A DNA stretch of 12,333 nt from JAVRLB01 sp049965455. GTDB lineage: Archaea > Thermoplasmatota > Thermoplasmata > Thermoplasmatales > ARK-15. Below the pieces are notes generated by a model. It was not told where the DNA came from. It saw only the letters and a program-made list of their open reading frames with translations, and did no database searches. A program made the position numbers and the translations under genes. The stretch spans positions 1-12,333 of the forward strand of contig JBMFWH010000043.1 of assembly GCA_049965455.1 (NCBI GenBank), read 5' to 3'. Positions 6,108 through 12,333 of the stretch are shown piece by piece; positions within the stretch are counted from its first letter, which is position 1; every line of letters starts with the position of its first letter.

Positions 6108-6695
6108 CTAGAATTTTTTGAACACATAATGCAATATTATAACTAGCGCGATCAGTGAAATTATTACAATTTCTGGATAATACTGTGCAACATTTGTACT
6201 CTTAATTAAAGAAGTTGAAGGTAATCCCGGTAAGATTCCAAGATCCAATGCCTGCCCGTTGGTATACGGTGCATTAACTGATGGAAGGGGTCTTACAGCT
6301 AACAAAGCATCGACAATAGTGGCATTCGTCACACTGCTATATCTTTCCAGAGCAAAAATAAATTCGGCGCCGAATGGGTTCAATCCTCTTAAACTATAGT
6401 CAAAAAATATGTAGTTAGCCTCGTTTGTAGTGGACCAATTAAACTTGGAAACTTGCCTGTCATATAATATGAAAGGCATTATATGATTTTTCCAATCCTG
6501 CCCAGTGATTGAATATGTCTTTCCATTTATAAAATGAATTGTAATATTAGGAAATGAGCTATTGCTAATTACAGAGGCTACAGAATACTGATTTTCAATA
6601 TTTACCGGCGTAGCAGCTGAACTGAATGCAGCTATGTTTATCAAGACAAACAGAGCAATTATTAAAGTGACTAAGGCAGTTTTAATTGATAACAT
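6108..6695 (-). CDS. Exported protein with signal peptide and C-terminal TM anchor, unknown function
   Basis: A 195-residue protein not recognised by family. Residues 1-28 form a signal peptide with a lysine at position 5, hydrophobic core ALVTLIIALFVLINIAAF and an SSAA cleavage region. The ectodomain (about 29-168) has several NxS/T sequons and no cysteine pair or catalytic motif that I can see. Residues about 171-192 form a TM helix followed by a basic end KKF. The topology (signal peptide, ectodomain, C-terminal anchor, basic tail) is the same as that of the 317-residue protein on the other side of the regulator pair, but I see no clear sequence similarity. ATG 6695 has a weak AGGAT SD and AT-rich TATA candidates upstream. 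It could be cotranscribed with the membrane protein 89 bases downstream. Confidence 0.72.
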   Translation of the reverse strand: MLSIKTALVTLIIALFVLINIAAFSSAATPVNIENQYSVASVISNSSFPNITIHFINGKTYSITGQDWKNHIMPFILYDRQVSKFNWSTTNEANYIFFDYSLRGLNPFGAEFIFALERYSSVTNATIVDALLAVRPLPSVNAPYTNGQALDLGILPGLPSTSLIKSTNVAQYYPEIVIISLIALVIILHYVFKKF

Positions 6696-6900
6696 AGATC
6701 CTAAAATCAGTTGCTACTATTAATAATTTACTGTAAGTTATGGAAAAGGTCTTTTAAATATTCATACAAAATCCATATATCAGAATTTATATTGATCTTA
6801 AAGACTCAAGATATGCATAAGAATATTACATTTTCCAATCTTCCATCTTAAAAATCTCTATTTTTTGGTATCTGCCTATGAAGTATTCAAAAAATTAAAA

Positions 6901-6955
6901 ATATATTTATAGTTGTTAAGTATACCTTATTTTATTAAAGTAAACTTTAAAGTGA
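6901..6955 (+). promoter_or_regulatory. Promoter, palindrome and SD of the adenosyltransferase gene
   Basis: A TATA-like ATATATTTAT (6901-6910) predicts transcription from about 6930. Within the leader, TTAAAGT-AA-ACTTTAA (6935-6950) is a perfect 7-base inverted repeat with a two-base centre, and GTGATC (6950-6955) gives an SD seven bases from ATG 6962. The palindrome could be an operator or a small hairpin next to the SD. The rest of 6696-6900 is AT-rich intergenic DNA shared with the divergent surface-protein promoter. I see no cobalamin riboswitch there. Confidence 0.4.
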
Positions 6956-6961
6956 TCTCTT

Positions 6962-7462
6962 ATGATACACGTTTATTTTGGCAATGGCAAAGGCAAGACA
7001 ACAGCAGCTTTTGGATTGGCTATGCGAGCAAAAGGCAGAGGTTTTAAAGTGTGTGTTGTTCAATTTTTAAAAAATGAAGATTCTGGAGAAACTATCTCTG
7101 CCAAGGCTCTGGGGATAGAAGTTTATCAATTTGGAAACCCATGGTTTGTCATGGATATCCCCAAAGAAGAAGACTTTTTAATGGCTGAAAAAGGGTTTAA
7201 ATTCGCGGTTGAAAAAATTTATTCAAAAGAATATGATTTAATAATACTGGACGAAATTAACGTTGCACTTTTTTATAAGCTGCTAGATGTTGAGGATATT
7301 TTACAGGTATTAAATACGTTACCATCAAATCTAGAACTAGTTTTAACTGGAAGATATGCATCAGAAAAAGTTATTGATAAAGCAGATCTGGTAACAGAGA
7401 TGAAAGAGATAAAGCATTACTACACTAAGGGAGTATTGGCAAGGATAGGAATAGAGAAATAA
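6962..7462 (+). CDS. cobA: Corrinoid (cob(I)alamin) adenosyltransferase, CobA/BtuR/CobO type
   Basis: A 166-residue P-loop enzyme that transfers the 5'-deoxyadenosyl group of ATP to the cobalt of a reduced corrinoid, the step that makes coenzyme B12. The family's inverted-use P-loop FGNGKGKTTAAFG is at 6-18, the Walker B-like IILDEINVA at 94-102, the LVLTGRYA strand near 125, and the C-terminal HYYTKGVLARIGIEK signature ends the protein. It lacks the N-terminal extension of the roughly 196-residue enterobacterial CobA, as many archaeal and short bacterial forms do. It is not in a cobalamin cluster here, so it may serve corrinoid salvage. The start ATG 6962 has GTGATC upstream. The neighbours do not refine its role. 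Confidence 0.93.
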   Translation: MIHVYFGNGKGKTTAAFGLAMRAKGRGFKVCVVQFLKNEDSGETISAKALGIEVYQFGNPWFVMDIPKEEDFLMAEKGFKFAVEKIYSKEYDLIILDEINVALFYKLLDVEDILQVLNTLPSNLELVLTGRYASEKVIDKADLVTEMKEIKHYYTKGVLARIGIEK

Positions 7463-7673
7463 TATTAAAAATAACATGAAAGGTATTCGTAAGAAGGTTC
7501 TAATAGATCATGTCAACTCTTTGTTGATACTTGCTTATTATTTCATTTTGTCGAAGGCATAGCTTTTATCTGGATCATTTAATTTGAATATTTTTTGAAA
7601 TATATGTAGTATGATAACTGATGCTATCTTTAATATTTTCAACGAAAAATTGACAGCGTCTTCTAATAACAAA

Positions 7674-7680
7674 TTATATA
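7674..7680 (+). promoter_or_regulatory. TATA box of the aIF2-beta operon
   Basis: TTATATA lies about 29 bases (centre) before ATG 7706. GAGGGTG (7697-7703) is only two bases from the ATG, too close for a normal SD, so the first gene is probably translated from a very short leader. The remainder of the gap 7463-7673 holds only short chance-like frames. Confidence 0.5.
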
Positions 7681-7705
7681 AGCAAAAATGTAATTAGAGG
7701 GTGCG

Positions 7706-8323
7706 ATGAGTAATATATTTGATTATGAATCTCTGTTAAAGAGAGCTAGAGAAAAAATGCCTATGCTGACAACTTCAAATGAGCGATTTCAGATACCTGA
7801 AGCAGATTTAATGATAGAAGGTAAAAATACAATATTTCGTAACTTTGTAGAAGTAGCAAAGAAGATAGATAGAGATCCATCGCATCTTTCTAAATTTCTA
7901 TTACGGGAACTTGGAACTGCAGGTGTTTTACAGGGAGACAGGCTGATTTTTAAAGGGAAAGTATCTCCTATTAATGTAAAATTAAAGATTAATGATTACA
8001 TTAAAGTTTACGTCTTGTGTTATGAATGTGGCAGCCCGGATACAATGCTTAGAAAAGAAGATAGAATCGAGATATTAGTATGTAAAGCTTGTGGTGCAAG
8101 TAGGCCAGTTTCAGCTAAAATTGATATCAGAGTGCAGGAAGAAAAAATCGAAGAAGGAAAGATATATGACCTGGAAATATCCGATTTAAGTAGAGATGGA
8201 GATGGAATAGCCAGAAAGGGAGAGTATATGATTTATGTACCAGGATCAAAAAAGGGGCAGAAACTCAAAGTTAAAATTGAAAAAATAAAAAAGAATATCG
8301 GTTTTGGGTCTATTGTGAAGTAA
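7706..8323 (+). CDS. Translation initiation factor aIF2 beta subunit with C-terminal TRAM domain
   Basis: A 205-residue protein in two parts. Residues 1-140 are aIF2-beta: the N-terminal helix with DYESLLKRA, the alpha-beta core with KNTIFRNFVEVAKKIDRDPSHLSKFLLRELGT, and a C4 zinc ribbon with C105-x2-C108 and C126-x2-C129. Residues about 145-205 are a TRAM domain (EEGKIYDLEISDLSRDGDGIAR...VYVPG-like strand...IGFGSIV), a small RNA-binding beta-barrel also found in tRNA-modifying enzymes. The beta subunit works in the heterotrimer that brings initiator Met-tRNA to the small ribosomal subunit; the TRAM extension probably adds RNA contact. Plain aIF2-beta is about 140 residues, and TRAM-extended forms are known in some euryarchaea. 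It heads an operon, with the aminotransferase 13 bases after its stop. Confidence 0.93.
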   Translation: MSNIFDYESLLKRAREKMPMLTTSNERFQIPEADLMIEGKNTIFRNFVEVAKKIDRDPSHLSKFLLRELGTAGVLQGDRLIFKGKVSPINVKLKINDYIKVYVLCYECGSPDTMLRKEDRIEILVCKACGASRPVSAKIDIRVQEEKIEEGKIYDLEISDLSRDGDGIARKGEYMIYVPGSKKGQKLKVKIEKIKKNIGFGSIVK

Positions 8324-8336
8324 AGGTGAATTTCTA

Positions 8337-9581
8337 ATGTCGTTATCAAAACTTGTTAAGGAACAGCTTAATAGCCCTTCCCCGATCAGACAGATTATGA
8401 AAATTGCGGAGCGACAAAATATCATTAACATGGGATTAAATCCTGATGATCTAATTTCTTTTGGTGGCGGCTGGGTCAATCATTATTCTCCAGAAGAGCT
8501 CAGGGATAGTTACCTAAAAGTTGTAAGCGATAAGGAAGAGTTTCATAAAAGTGGAGCTTACAGTGCAACATTGGGTACCAATGAGCTCAGGGATAAACTT
8601 AGTGAAATGGAATACAGCCTTTACAGGATGAAAGTTAACATGGAAAACATTATTATTGGAGCAAGTAGCACTCAACTAACTATAGATCTATTCCGGGCAG
8701 TATTAGATCCGGGGGATAGCATACTGTTTTTAGATCCAACATACGCCAATTATATGGGCCAGATTGGTTTTGTAGATTCGAGCATAAAAGTTAGATTTTT
8801 GCAAGTATTGGACCCAGAATCATGGCAATATTTTTGGGACAAAAAACTGATTTTAGAAAGATTAGAAGCGGAGTTTAAAAATAGCAGGCCTAAGTTAATT
8901 CTATTTCCTTCTCCGGATAATCCTACGAGCCAGATCCCAGATCATGATTTTGTAAAATATGTTCTTAAAATAGCCAAAGATTATAATGCTTATGTAACCA
9001 TAGATACCGCTTACAAATCTCAGTATTTTTCAGAAAACTATCCTGCATATTTTTCTGATGGTCCTCTAGATTATGAAAATCTAATACTTATTGAATCCAA
9101 TTCTAAGTGGGGTAGAGGTTTAGGAAGAAGGTTGGGATGGGTTATTGCAGATTCAGAGATCATAAATGCCTTAGAACGAGTACAGCAGGCAACAGTACTT
9201 TGCCCGGATACACTGCATCAAATGGCTCTCTACAATTATTTAGATCAGAATATTAATAATGGAAACCTGAACAAGTACCTTCAAAAATCAAGAGAAATAT
9301 ATAAAAAGGCTGCGGCTGTAACAGCAAAGGCTATAGAGCAGGAAATAGGATACCCGTACTTAAAACCTGAGGGTGGACTCTATACGGTGATGAAAGTACC
9401 TTATAATGGCGACAAGTTCGTAATGGATGTTTTGAGGAACACCGGAGTGTTGTTTATTCCCGGTGCTGGTTTTGGTAAAAGCCTTGAAAACGGAGTAAGA
9501 ATATCGTATGGACCACTTGTGCTAAATACTTCTCTCATCGAAGAAGGAATGGAAAAAGTAGGTGCGTATATAAAGAAATGA
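8337..9581 (+). CDS. PLP-dependent aminotransferase, class I/II (fold type I)
   Basis: A 414-residue aminotransferase. The PLP lysine is most likely K257 in ESNSKWGRGLGRRLGW, followed by the phosphate-binding arginine near 265. N195 lies in the PDNPTS motif, D223 pairs with the pyridine nitrogen in TIDTAYKSQY, Y136 is in LDPTYANY, and R388 in NGVRISYGP should bind the substrate alpha-carboxylate. Residues 42-50 and 75-82 match the N-terminal part of the alpha-aminoadipate/multi-substrate (LysN/KAT-like) subgroup loosely. All catalytic residues are present, so it should be active with an amino acid/2-oxoacid pair; the substrate is not identifiable. AGGTGA lies seven bases before ATG 8337. Its stop overlaps the next start as ATGA. 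Confidence 0.9.
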   Translation: MSLSKLVKEQLNSPSPIRQIMKIAERQNIINMGLNPDDLISFGGGWVNHYSPEELRDSYLKVVSDKEEFHKSGAYSATLGTNELRDKLSEMEYSLYRMKVNMENIIIGASSTQLTIDLFRAVLDPGDSILFLDPTYANYMGQIGFVDSSIKVRFLQVLDPESWQYFWDKKLILERLEAEFKNSRPKLILFPSPDNPTSQIPDHDFVKYVLKIAKDYNAYVTIDTAYKSQYFSENYPAYFSDGPLDYENLILIESNSKWGRGLGRRLGWVIADSEIINALERVQQATVLCPDTLHQMALYNYLDQNINNGNLNKYLQKSREIYKKAAAVTAKAIEQEIGYPYLKPEGGLYTVMKVPYNGDKFVMDVLRNTGVLFIPGAGFGKSLENGVRISYGPLVLNTSLIEEGMEKVGAYIKK

Positions 9582-9931
9582 AAGTTGTTCTAGATACAAA
9601 TATTTTATTGCTTCCATTTACAACGAGAATTGACCTCGACATAGAACTACAAAGACTGAATTTTACAGAAATTTTTGTGCCAACTTGCGTAATTGAAGAA
9701 CTGAAGAAAATATCAATAAAGAATAACAATGCTAAATCTGCATTGAACCTTATTCATAAATATATCACTGTCGAGACTGCTAAAAAAGGAGATTTAGGAG
9801 TCATAGAGGCCTCAGAAAAGCTAAATGCTGCAGTAGCTACCAATGACAGGGAATTAAGAAGAATTTTAAAGGAGAAAAATATTATAAGGGTTATACCAAG
9901 ACAAAAATCGTATCTGATGGTGGAAAGATGA
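9578..9931 (+). CDS. PIN-domain ribonuclease-like protein
   Basis: A 117-residue single PIN domain. The acidic residues that hold the catalytic Mg2+/Mn2+ are all visible: D6 in VVLDTNILL, E40 in CVIEELKK, D72 in KKGDLGVIEA, and D90 in ATNDRELRRIL. The VATNDxELRR pattern is that of the archaeal housekeeping PIN proteins related to Fcf1/Utp24 rather than of VapC toxins, and no antitoxin gene adjoins it. It probably cleaves or binds RNA, perhaps in rRNA maturation, which fits its place behind a translation factor gene. It overlaps both neighbours by ATGA (9578-9581 and 9928-9931), so expression is translationally coupled. The specific RNA target is unknown. Confidence 0.85.
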   Translation: MKVVLDTNILLLPFTTRIDLDIELQRLNFTEIFVPTCVIEELKKISIKNNNAKSALNLIHKYITVETAKKGDLGVIEASEKLNAAVATNDRELRRILKEKNIIRVIPRQKSYLMVER

Positions 9932-10584
9932 TATTTAAGGAATTGGACCTATTAAAATATCTGGCCCTCAAAGGGGCAGATAAACAATTTATTACTATTA
10001 CAACAAGTTCCTGCGCCAAAGAAATGAAAATAAGCCAGCAATCGGTTTCCAGGAAAATCCTGATATTAGACAAATATAAATATATCAGCAGGTCAATGGG
10101 CGTAAAATCACAAAAGATCAAAATTACTGAAGAAGGCTTAATAGTACTTAAAAAAGAGATGATTGATTATATGAAAATATTTGAAATGAATAACAATATA
10201 GAACTTGAAGGAACCGTAGTTTCCGGACTTGGCGAAGGTTACTACTACATGAAAGAAAATAATTACAGGGACCAGATCATTAAGAAACTTAATATTGACC
10301 CTTATTTTGGTACTCTTAACGTTAAGGTAAATAGCGACTATTTACCTAAGCTAGAATTGATTCGAGCAGCGCAAGGGATAGTGATTGAAGGATTTAAAAC
10401 AGAGGACAGATCTTTCGGGGACGTAATAGCTTATCATGCTAAAATTGAAGAAATAAACGCGGCATTAATTATTCCTGACAGAACTCATTATACGGATACG
10501 ATCGAGATAATTTCTGCTATAAAATTAAGAGATTTTTTCAAGTTGAAAGATGGGGACTTGATAAAAATAATAATAAACATTTAA
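9928..10584 (+). CDS. ribK: CTP-dependent riboflavin kinase with N-terminal HTH domain
   Basis: A 218-residue protein that makes FMN from riboflavin using CTP, an archaeal replacement for the bacterial/eukaryotic ATP enzyme. Residues about 1-85 form a winged helix (KEMKISQQSVSRKILILDKYKYI, then a wing). Residues about 90-218 are the RibK (DUF120) cradle-loop barrel: SGLGEGYYYM at 99-108, PYFGTLNVKV at 125-134, IIPDRTHYTDTIEII at 181-195. These cover the nucleotide, phosphate and riboflavin sites. The HTH fusion is a known euryarchaeal form and may allow autoregulation. The start overlaps the PIN gene stop as ATGA with GGTGG a few bases upstream. It is the last gene of the operon. Confidence 0.93.
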   Translation: MIFKELDLLKYLALKGADKQFITITTSSCAKEMKISQQSVSRKILILDKYKYISRSMGVKSQKIKITEEGLIVLKKEMIDYMKIFEMNNNIELEGTVVSGLGEGYYYMKENNYRDQIIKKLNIDPYFGTLNVKVNSDYLPKLELIRAAQGIVIEGFKTEDRSFGDVIAYHAKIEEINAALIIPDRTHYTDTIEIISAIKLRDFFKLKDGDLIKIIINI

Positions 10585-10599
10585 AGAAAAATTAGGCAT

Positions 10600-10632
10600 A
10601 ACAGTAATATTATGATATTCAAACTGTTTTTA
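10600..10632 (+). terminator. Terminator candidate after ribK
   Basis: AACAGT (10600-10605) and ACTGTT (10623-10628) form a perfect six-base inverted repeat with a 17-base loop, followed by a run of Ts inside 10627-10631. Archaeal termination depends mainly on T-runs, and the position 15-50 bases after the ribK stop is suitable. The stem is short, so this is only suggestive. Confidence 0.35.
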
Positions 10633-10633
10633 A

Positions 10634-10801
10634 CAGGAGGGTCATAATTATTTTAATCAGGGATATATCATCGTAGAAAATTTTTATCAGGACCTGATAG
10701 ATATCGAAAAAACCGGTAAAACAGGGCAAAGAAAAGTAAGTTGTTACATGGGTCTATATGGAATAGATCCGCAAATGCAGAGTGAAACTTTGATGCTTTA
10801 G
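10634..10801 (+). pseudogene. Start-less open frame, possible transposase C-terminal remnant
   Basis: Between a TAA at 10631-10633 and TAG at 10799-10801, a 55-codon frame has no ATG/GTG/TTG until codon 39. It reads like a natural protein tail, with pieces such as GYIIVENFYQDL, TGQRKVSCYMGLYGI and a final SETLML. The combination of a VENF-x2-DL element, a basic RKVS-Y segment and a hydrophobic end is reminiscent of the C-terminal part of IS transposases, but I cannot name a family. An SD-like AGGAGGG (10635-10641) precedes no usable in-frame start. I infer a gene remnant left at the boundary between the ribK operon and pyrI; chance is not excluded. Confidence 0.3.
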
Positions 10802-10813
10802 CTGTATCGTAAC

Positions 10814-11281
10814 TTACATTATGTTTTTTAATATGTCTCGTTGATCCATTTCACGGTCACAGTATTTGCATTTTATCTTGATTGGTTTTGAGGATATTGT
10901 TATAAATTCAGGTTCTATCGGTTCATTCTGGTTGGTAACACAGCTAGGATTGGAGCATTTTACAATACCTTTTAGTGATTTTGGCACCTGTACTCTGTAT
11001 TTTTCTGTTACTTGATAGTTTTTTATAATGTTCACCGTGGCGGAAGTGGTAATCAAAGAGATTTTATTTATCTCTTTTTCGCCAATGTACCTATCCTCTA
11101 TCTTCACAATGTCCTTAAATTTTTTGGACTTACTGCTTACATGCATTAAGATGCTAATTGTAGATCCAATATCCTCTTCAATACCCAATATCTTCAATAC
11201 TTTCAAGGCGAGACCACTATCTATATGGTCTAGCACTATCCCGTTTTTTATTTTTTGAACTTTTAATGTTTGCTCATCCAT
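10814..11281 (-). CDS. pyrI: Aspartate carbamoyltransferase regulatory chain
   Basis: A 155-residue PyrI, the usual size. The N-terminal nucleotide-binding domain begins LKVQKIKNGIVLDHIDSGLALKVLKILG, the family's start pattern (IxNGTVIDHI in other members). The C-terminal zinc domain has C109-S-N-P-S-C114 and C138-x2-C141, the four cysteines that hold zinc and contact the catalytic chain. It binds CTP/ATP and transmits allosteric control of the first committed pyrimidine step. The start ATG 11281 is two bases after the pyrB stop, with a GGGAG SD lying in the end of pyrB, so the two chains are coexpressed. It ends 12 bases from the start-less remnant frame on the opposite strand. Confidence 0.95.
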   Translation of the reverse strand: MDEQTLKVQKIKNGIVLDHIDSGLALKVLKILGIEEDIGSTISILMHVSSKSKKFKDIVKIEDRYIGEKEINKISLITTSATVNIIKNYQVTEKYRVQVPKSLKGIVKCSNPSCVTNQNEPIEPEFITISSKPIKIKCKYCDREMDQRDILKNIM

Positions 11282-11283
11282 AT

Positions 11284-12204
11284 TTATCTAGCTCCCAGTA
11301 CCATGCTCAAAAGTGCCATTCTTATAGGCACACCATTGGCCGCTTGAGTGAAATACTTTGCGTTAGGTAAGGCATCTACATCTGTGCTTATCTCATTTAT
11401 GCGAGGCAATGGATGCATAACTATCACGTCTTCTTTTGCTTTTTCTAACAATTTTTTGTCTATTATATAAGATCCTGCAACTTTCTGGTACTCATTTATG
11501 TCCCCAAACCGCTCTTTTTGAATTCTGGTAACATATATTACATCCAGGTCTTTCATTACCTCTTCAAGATTGTCAGTAACTACATGGTTAACCCTGTCTG
11601 AAATCTCTCTAATTATGTAATCTGGCATCTGTAACAGTTTTGGCGATATAAAATAAAGGTTGGCGCCAAACTCCGCCAATGCATGTGTTAATGAATGGAC
11701 AGTTCTCCCATATTTGAGATCTCCAACAAACCCAATGTTAATGTTGTTTAATCTTCCCTTTTCTTTCGTTATAGTGTATAAATCCAGAAGAGTCTGCGTT
11801 GGGTGCTGGCCAGCACCGTCTCCTGCATTAATGACAGGGTGATCTGCAAAATGAGCGGCTAGTTTAGCAGCACCTTCATAAGAATGTCTTATTACTATTA
11901 CATCCGAATACGCATCAACCATCCGAATAGTGTCTGCAAGCGTCTCTCCCTTTGCAAACGAAGTGTTTTTGGGATCTGAGAAGGTTATTACATTTCCTCC
12001 AAGCTTGAACATACTAGCTTCAAAAGACATTTTAGTTCTGGTACTCGGCTCAAAAAAAAGCGTAGCGAGAACCTTACCTTTCAATATATCTAAGCTGTTT
12101 CCATTAACATAAGGAACCATTGTGTCAGCAACTCTGAAGATCTCTTCAATATCATCCTTTTTCAGGTCTTTTATAGAGACTATATCTTTTCCTTTTATCA
12201 TCAT
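11284..12204 (-). CDS. pyrB: Aspartate carbamoyltransferase catalytic chain
   Basis: A 306-residue PyrB, joining carbamoyl phosphate and L-aspartate to N-carbamoyl-L-aspartate in pyrimidine synthesis. The carbamoyl-phosphate site FFEPSTRTKMSFE is at 50-62, the swinging-loop lysine K85 in SFAKGET, HPTQTLLDLYTI at 134-145, and the aspartate-side HPLPRINEI at 264-272. All expected catalytic residues are present. ATG 12204 is chosen because the TATA box lies about 28 bases upstream, which predicts a leaderless mRNA; the adjacent in-frame ATG 12201 would give one residue less. Upstream it carries the 88-bp repeat with the palindromic operator candidate, unlike any other gene here except mrp. Downstream it is coupled to pyrI. 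Confidence 0.96.
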   Translation of the reverse strand: MMIKGKDIVSIKDLKKDDIEEIFRVADTMVPYVNGNSLDILKGKVLATLFFEPSTRTKMSFEASMFKLGGNVITFSDPKNTSFAKGETLADTIRMVDAYSDVIVIRHSYEGAAKLAAHFADHPVINAGDGAGQHPTQTLLDLYTITKEKGRLNNINIGFVGDLKYGRTVHSLTHALAEFGANLYFISPKLLQMPDYIIREISDRVNHVVTDNLEEVMKDLDVIYVTRIQKERFGDINEYQKVAGSYIIDKKLLEKAKEDVIVMHPLPRINEISTDVDALPNAKYFTQAANGVPIRMALLSMVLGAR

Positions 12205-12226
12205 TAACAGTTAATAAAATACTTTG

Positions 12227-12261
12227 ATTTAATATTTTGCAATTTTCGTAACTGGTTACGA
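12227..12261 (-). promoter_or_regulatory. pyrB promoter: operator palindrome and TATA box
   Basis: On the minus strand the palindrome TCGTAACCAGTTACGA (12261-12246) is followed after seven bases by AAAATATTAAAT (12238-12227), centred about 28 bases before ATG 12204. The palindrome therefore sits at or just upstream of the BRE, as before mrp. Regulator binding here could couple pyrimidine synthesis to the same signal as mrp. Confidence 0.6.
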
Positions 12262-12333
12262 TTAAGAAGCGGCGATCTAAAAGAAAGTACCTTTAATACA
12301 GTATATTTTTAATATATTATTATTACAAAATAA
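12246..12333 (-). repeat. 88-bp promoter repeat, copy before pyrB, cut by the window edge
   Basis: The reverse complement matches 164-251 at 78 of 88 positions without gaps, ending with the shared palindrome. The last base of the window corresponds to position 164, so the repeat may continue beyond. The abrupt end within a repeat would be natural for an assembly break at a multi-copy sequence, but this cannot be tested here. Confidence 0.85.

Noticed and set aside
6826..6894. Short minus-strand open stretch (about 22 codons, ending MEDWKM) between the surface-protein and cobA promoters.
   Set aside because: It is too short, has no start of its own before a late ATG, and has no recognisable similarity; it is probably chance.
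6696..6961. Cobalamin riboswitch before cobA.
   Set aside because: No B12-box or multi-stem structure is visible; the leader after the predicted transcript start is only about 30 bases.
7476..7562. A 28-codon plus-strand frame beginning MKGIRKK after cobA.
   Set aside because: No SD or TATA at the right distance, very short, and overlaps another chance-like frame on the opposite strand.
10807..10818. Half-site TCGTAACTTACA near the pyrI stop.
   Set aside because: Only one arm matches and there is no TATA box or gene start beside it.
164..12333. The inverted 88-bp repeats could be the ends of one 12-kb transposon or virus.
   Set aside because: Everything between them is core cellular genes (PCNA, aIF2-beta, RibK, PyrBI), with no intact transposase or integrase, and both repeats sit in ordinary promoter positions.
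1..12333. CRISPR arrays, rRNA or tRNA genes, intact insertion sequences.
   Set aside because: No regularly spaced direct repeats, no conserved RNA gene signatures and no intact transposase were found on reading both strands.

Overview
The window is about one-third G+C and reads as chromosomal DNA of a euryarchaeon, most likely a member of the Thermoplasmata (Thermoplasmatales-like). Evidence: sliding-clamp PCNA, an initiation factor aIF2-beta with a C-terminal TRAM domain, a CTP-dependent archaeal riboflavin kinase with an N-terminal helix-turn-helix, archaeal PyrB/PyrI, AGGTGA-type ribosome binding sites, TATA boxes about 25-30 bases before starts (many leaderless or short-leader genes), and arginine codons that are mostly AGA/AGG. 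Species cannot be named from the sequence alone.

Layout. (1) 1-303: intergenic DNA with two back-to-back promoters, each carrying the near-palindrome TCGTRACCWRTTACGA next to a TATA box. (2) 304-1900 (+): an Mrp/Nbp35-type ATPase with no cysteines, then PCNA. (3) 3346-1902 (-): two overlapping family 2 glycosyltransferase genes. (4) 3347-3774: a gene-poor gap holding what looks like a decayed insertion-sequence transposase. (5) 3775-4116 (+): a small single-domain cupin. (6) 4173-6695: a surface module, made of a leader ORF and signal-peptide/TM-anchored exported protein (+), facing a tandem winged-helix regulator, its overlapping small membrane protein and a second signal-peptide/TM protein (-). 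(7) 6962-7462 (+): corrinoid adenosyltransferase. (8) 7706-10584 (+): a four-gene operon of aIF2-beta/TRAM, PLP aminotransferase, PIN-domain protein and riboflavin kinase. (9) 10585-10813: a terminator candidate and a start-less open frame, possibly a transposase tail. (10) 12204-10814 (-): pyrB-pyrI, aspartate carbamoyltransferase. (11) 12205-12333: the pyrB promoter.

The most unusual signal is at the edges. The 88 bases ending in the palindrome before mrp (164-251) recur inverted before pyrB (12246-12333), 78 of 88 identical without gaps, and the window stops inside this repeat. A third, more diverged palindrome lies at 75-90, facing left. All three sit just upstream of a TATA box, so the simplest reading is a shared operator in a duplicated promoter segment, possibly a regulon linking mrp, pyrBI and an off-window gene. 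The second unusual spot is 4173-4283: a 25-codon leaderless ORF whose end overlaps a strong Shine-Dalgarno element. That element can be buried in a hairpin and is followed by a main gene with apparently no ATG/GTG/TTG at the expected place; CTG fits.
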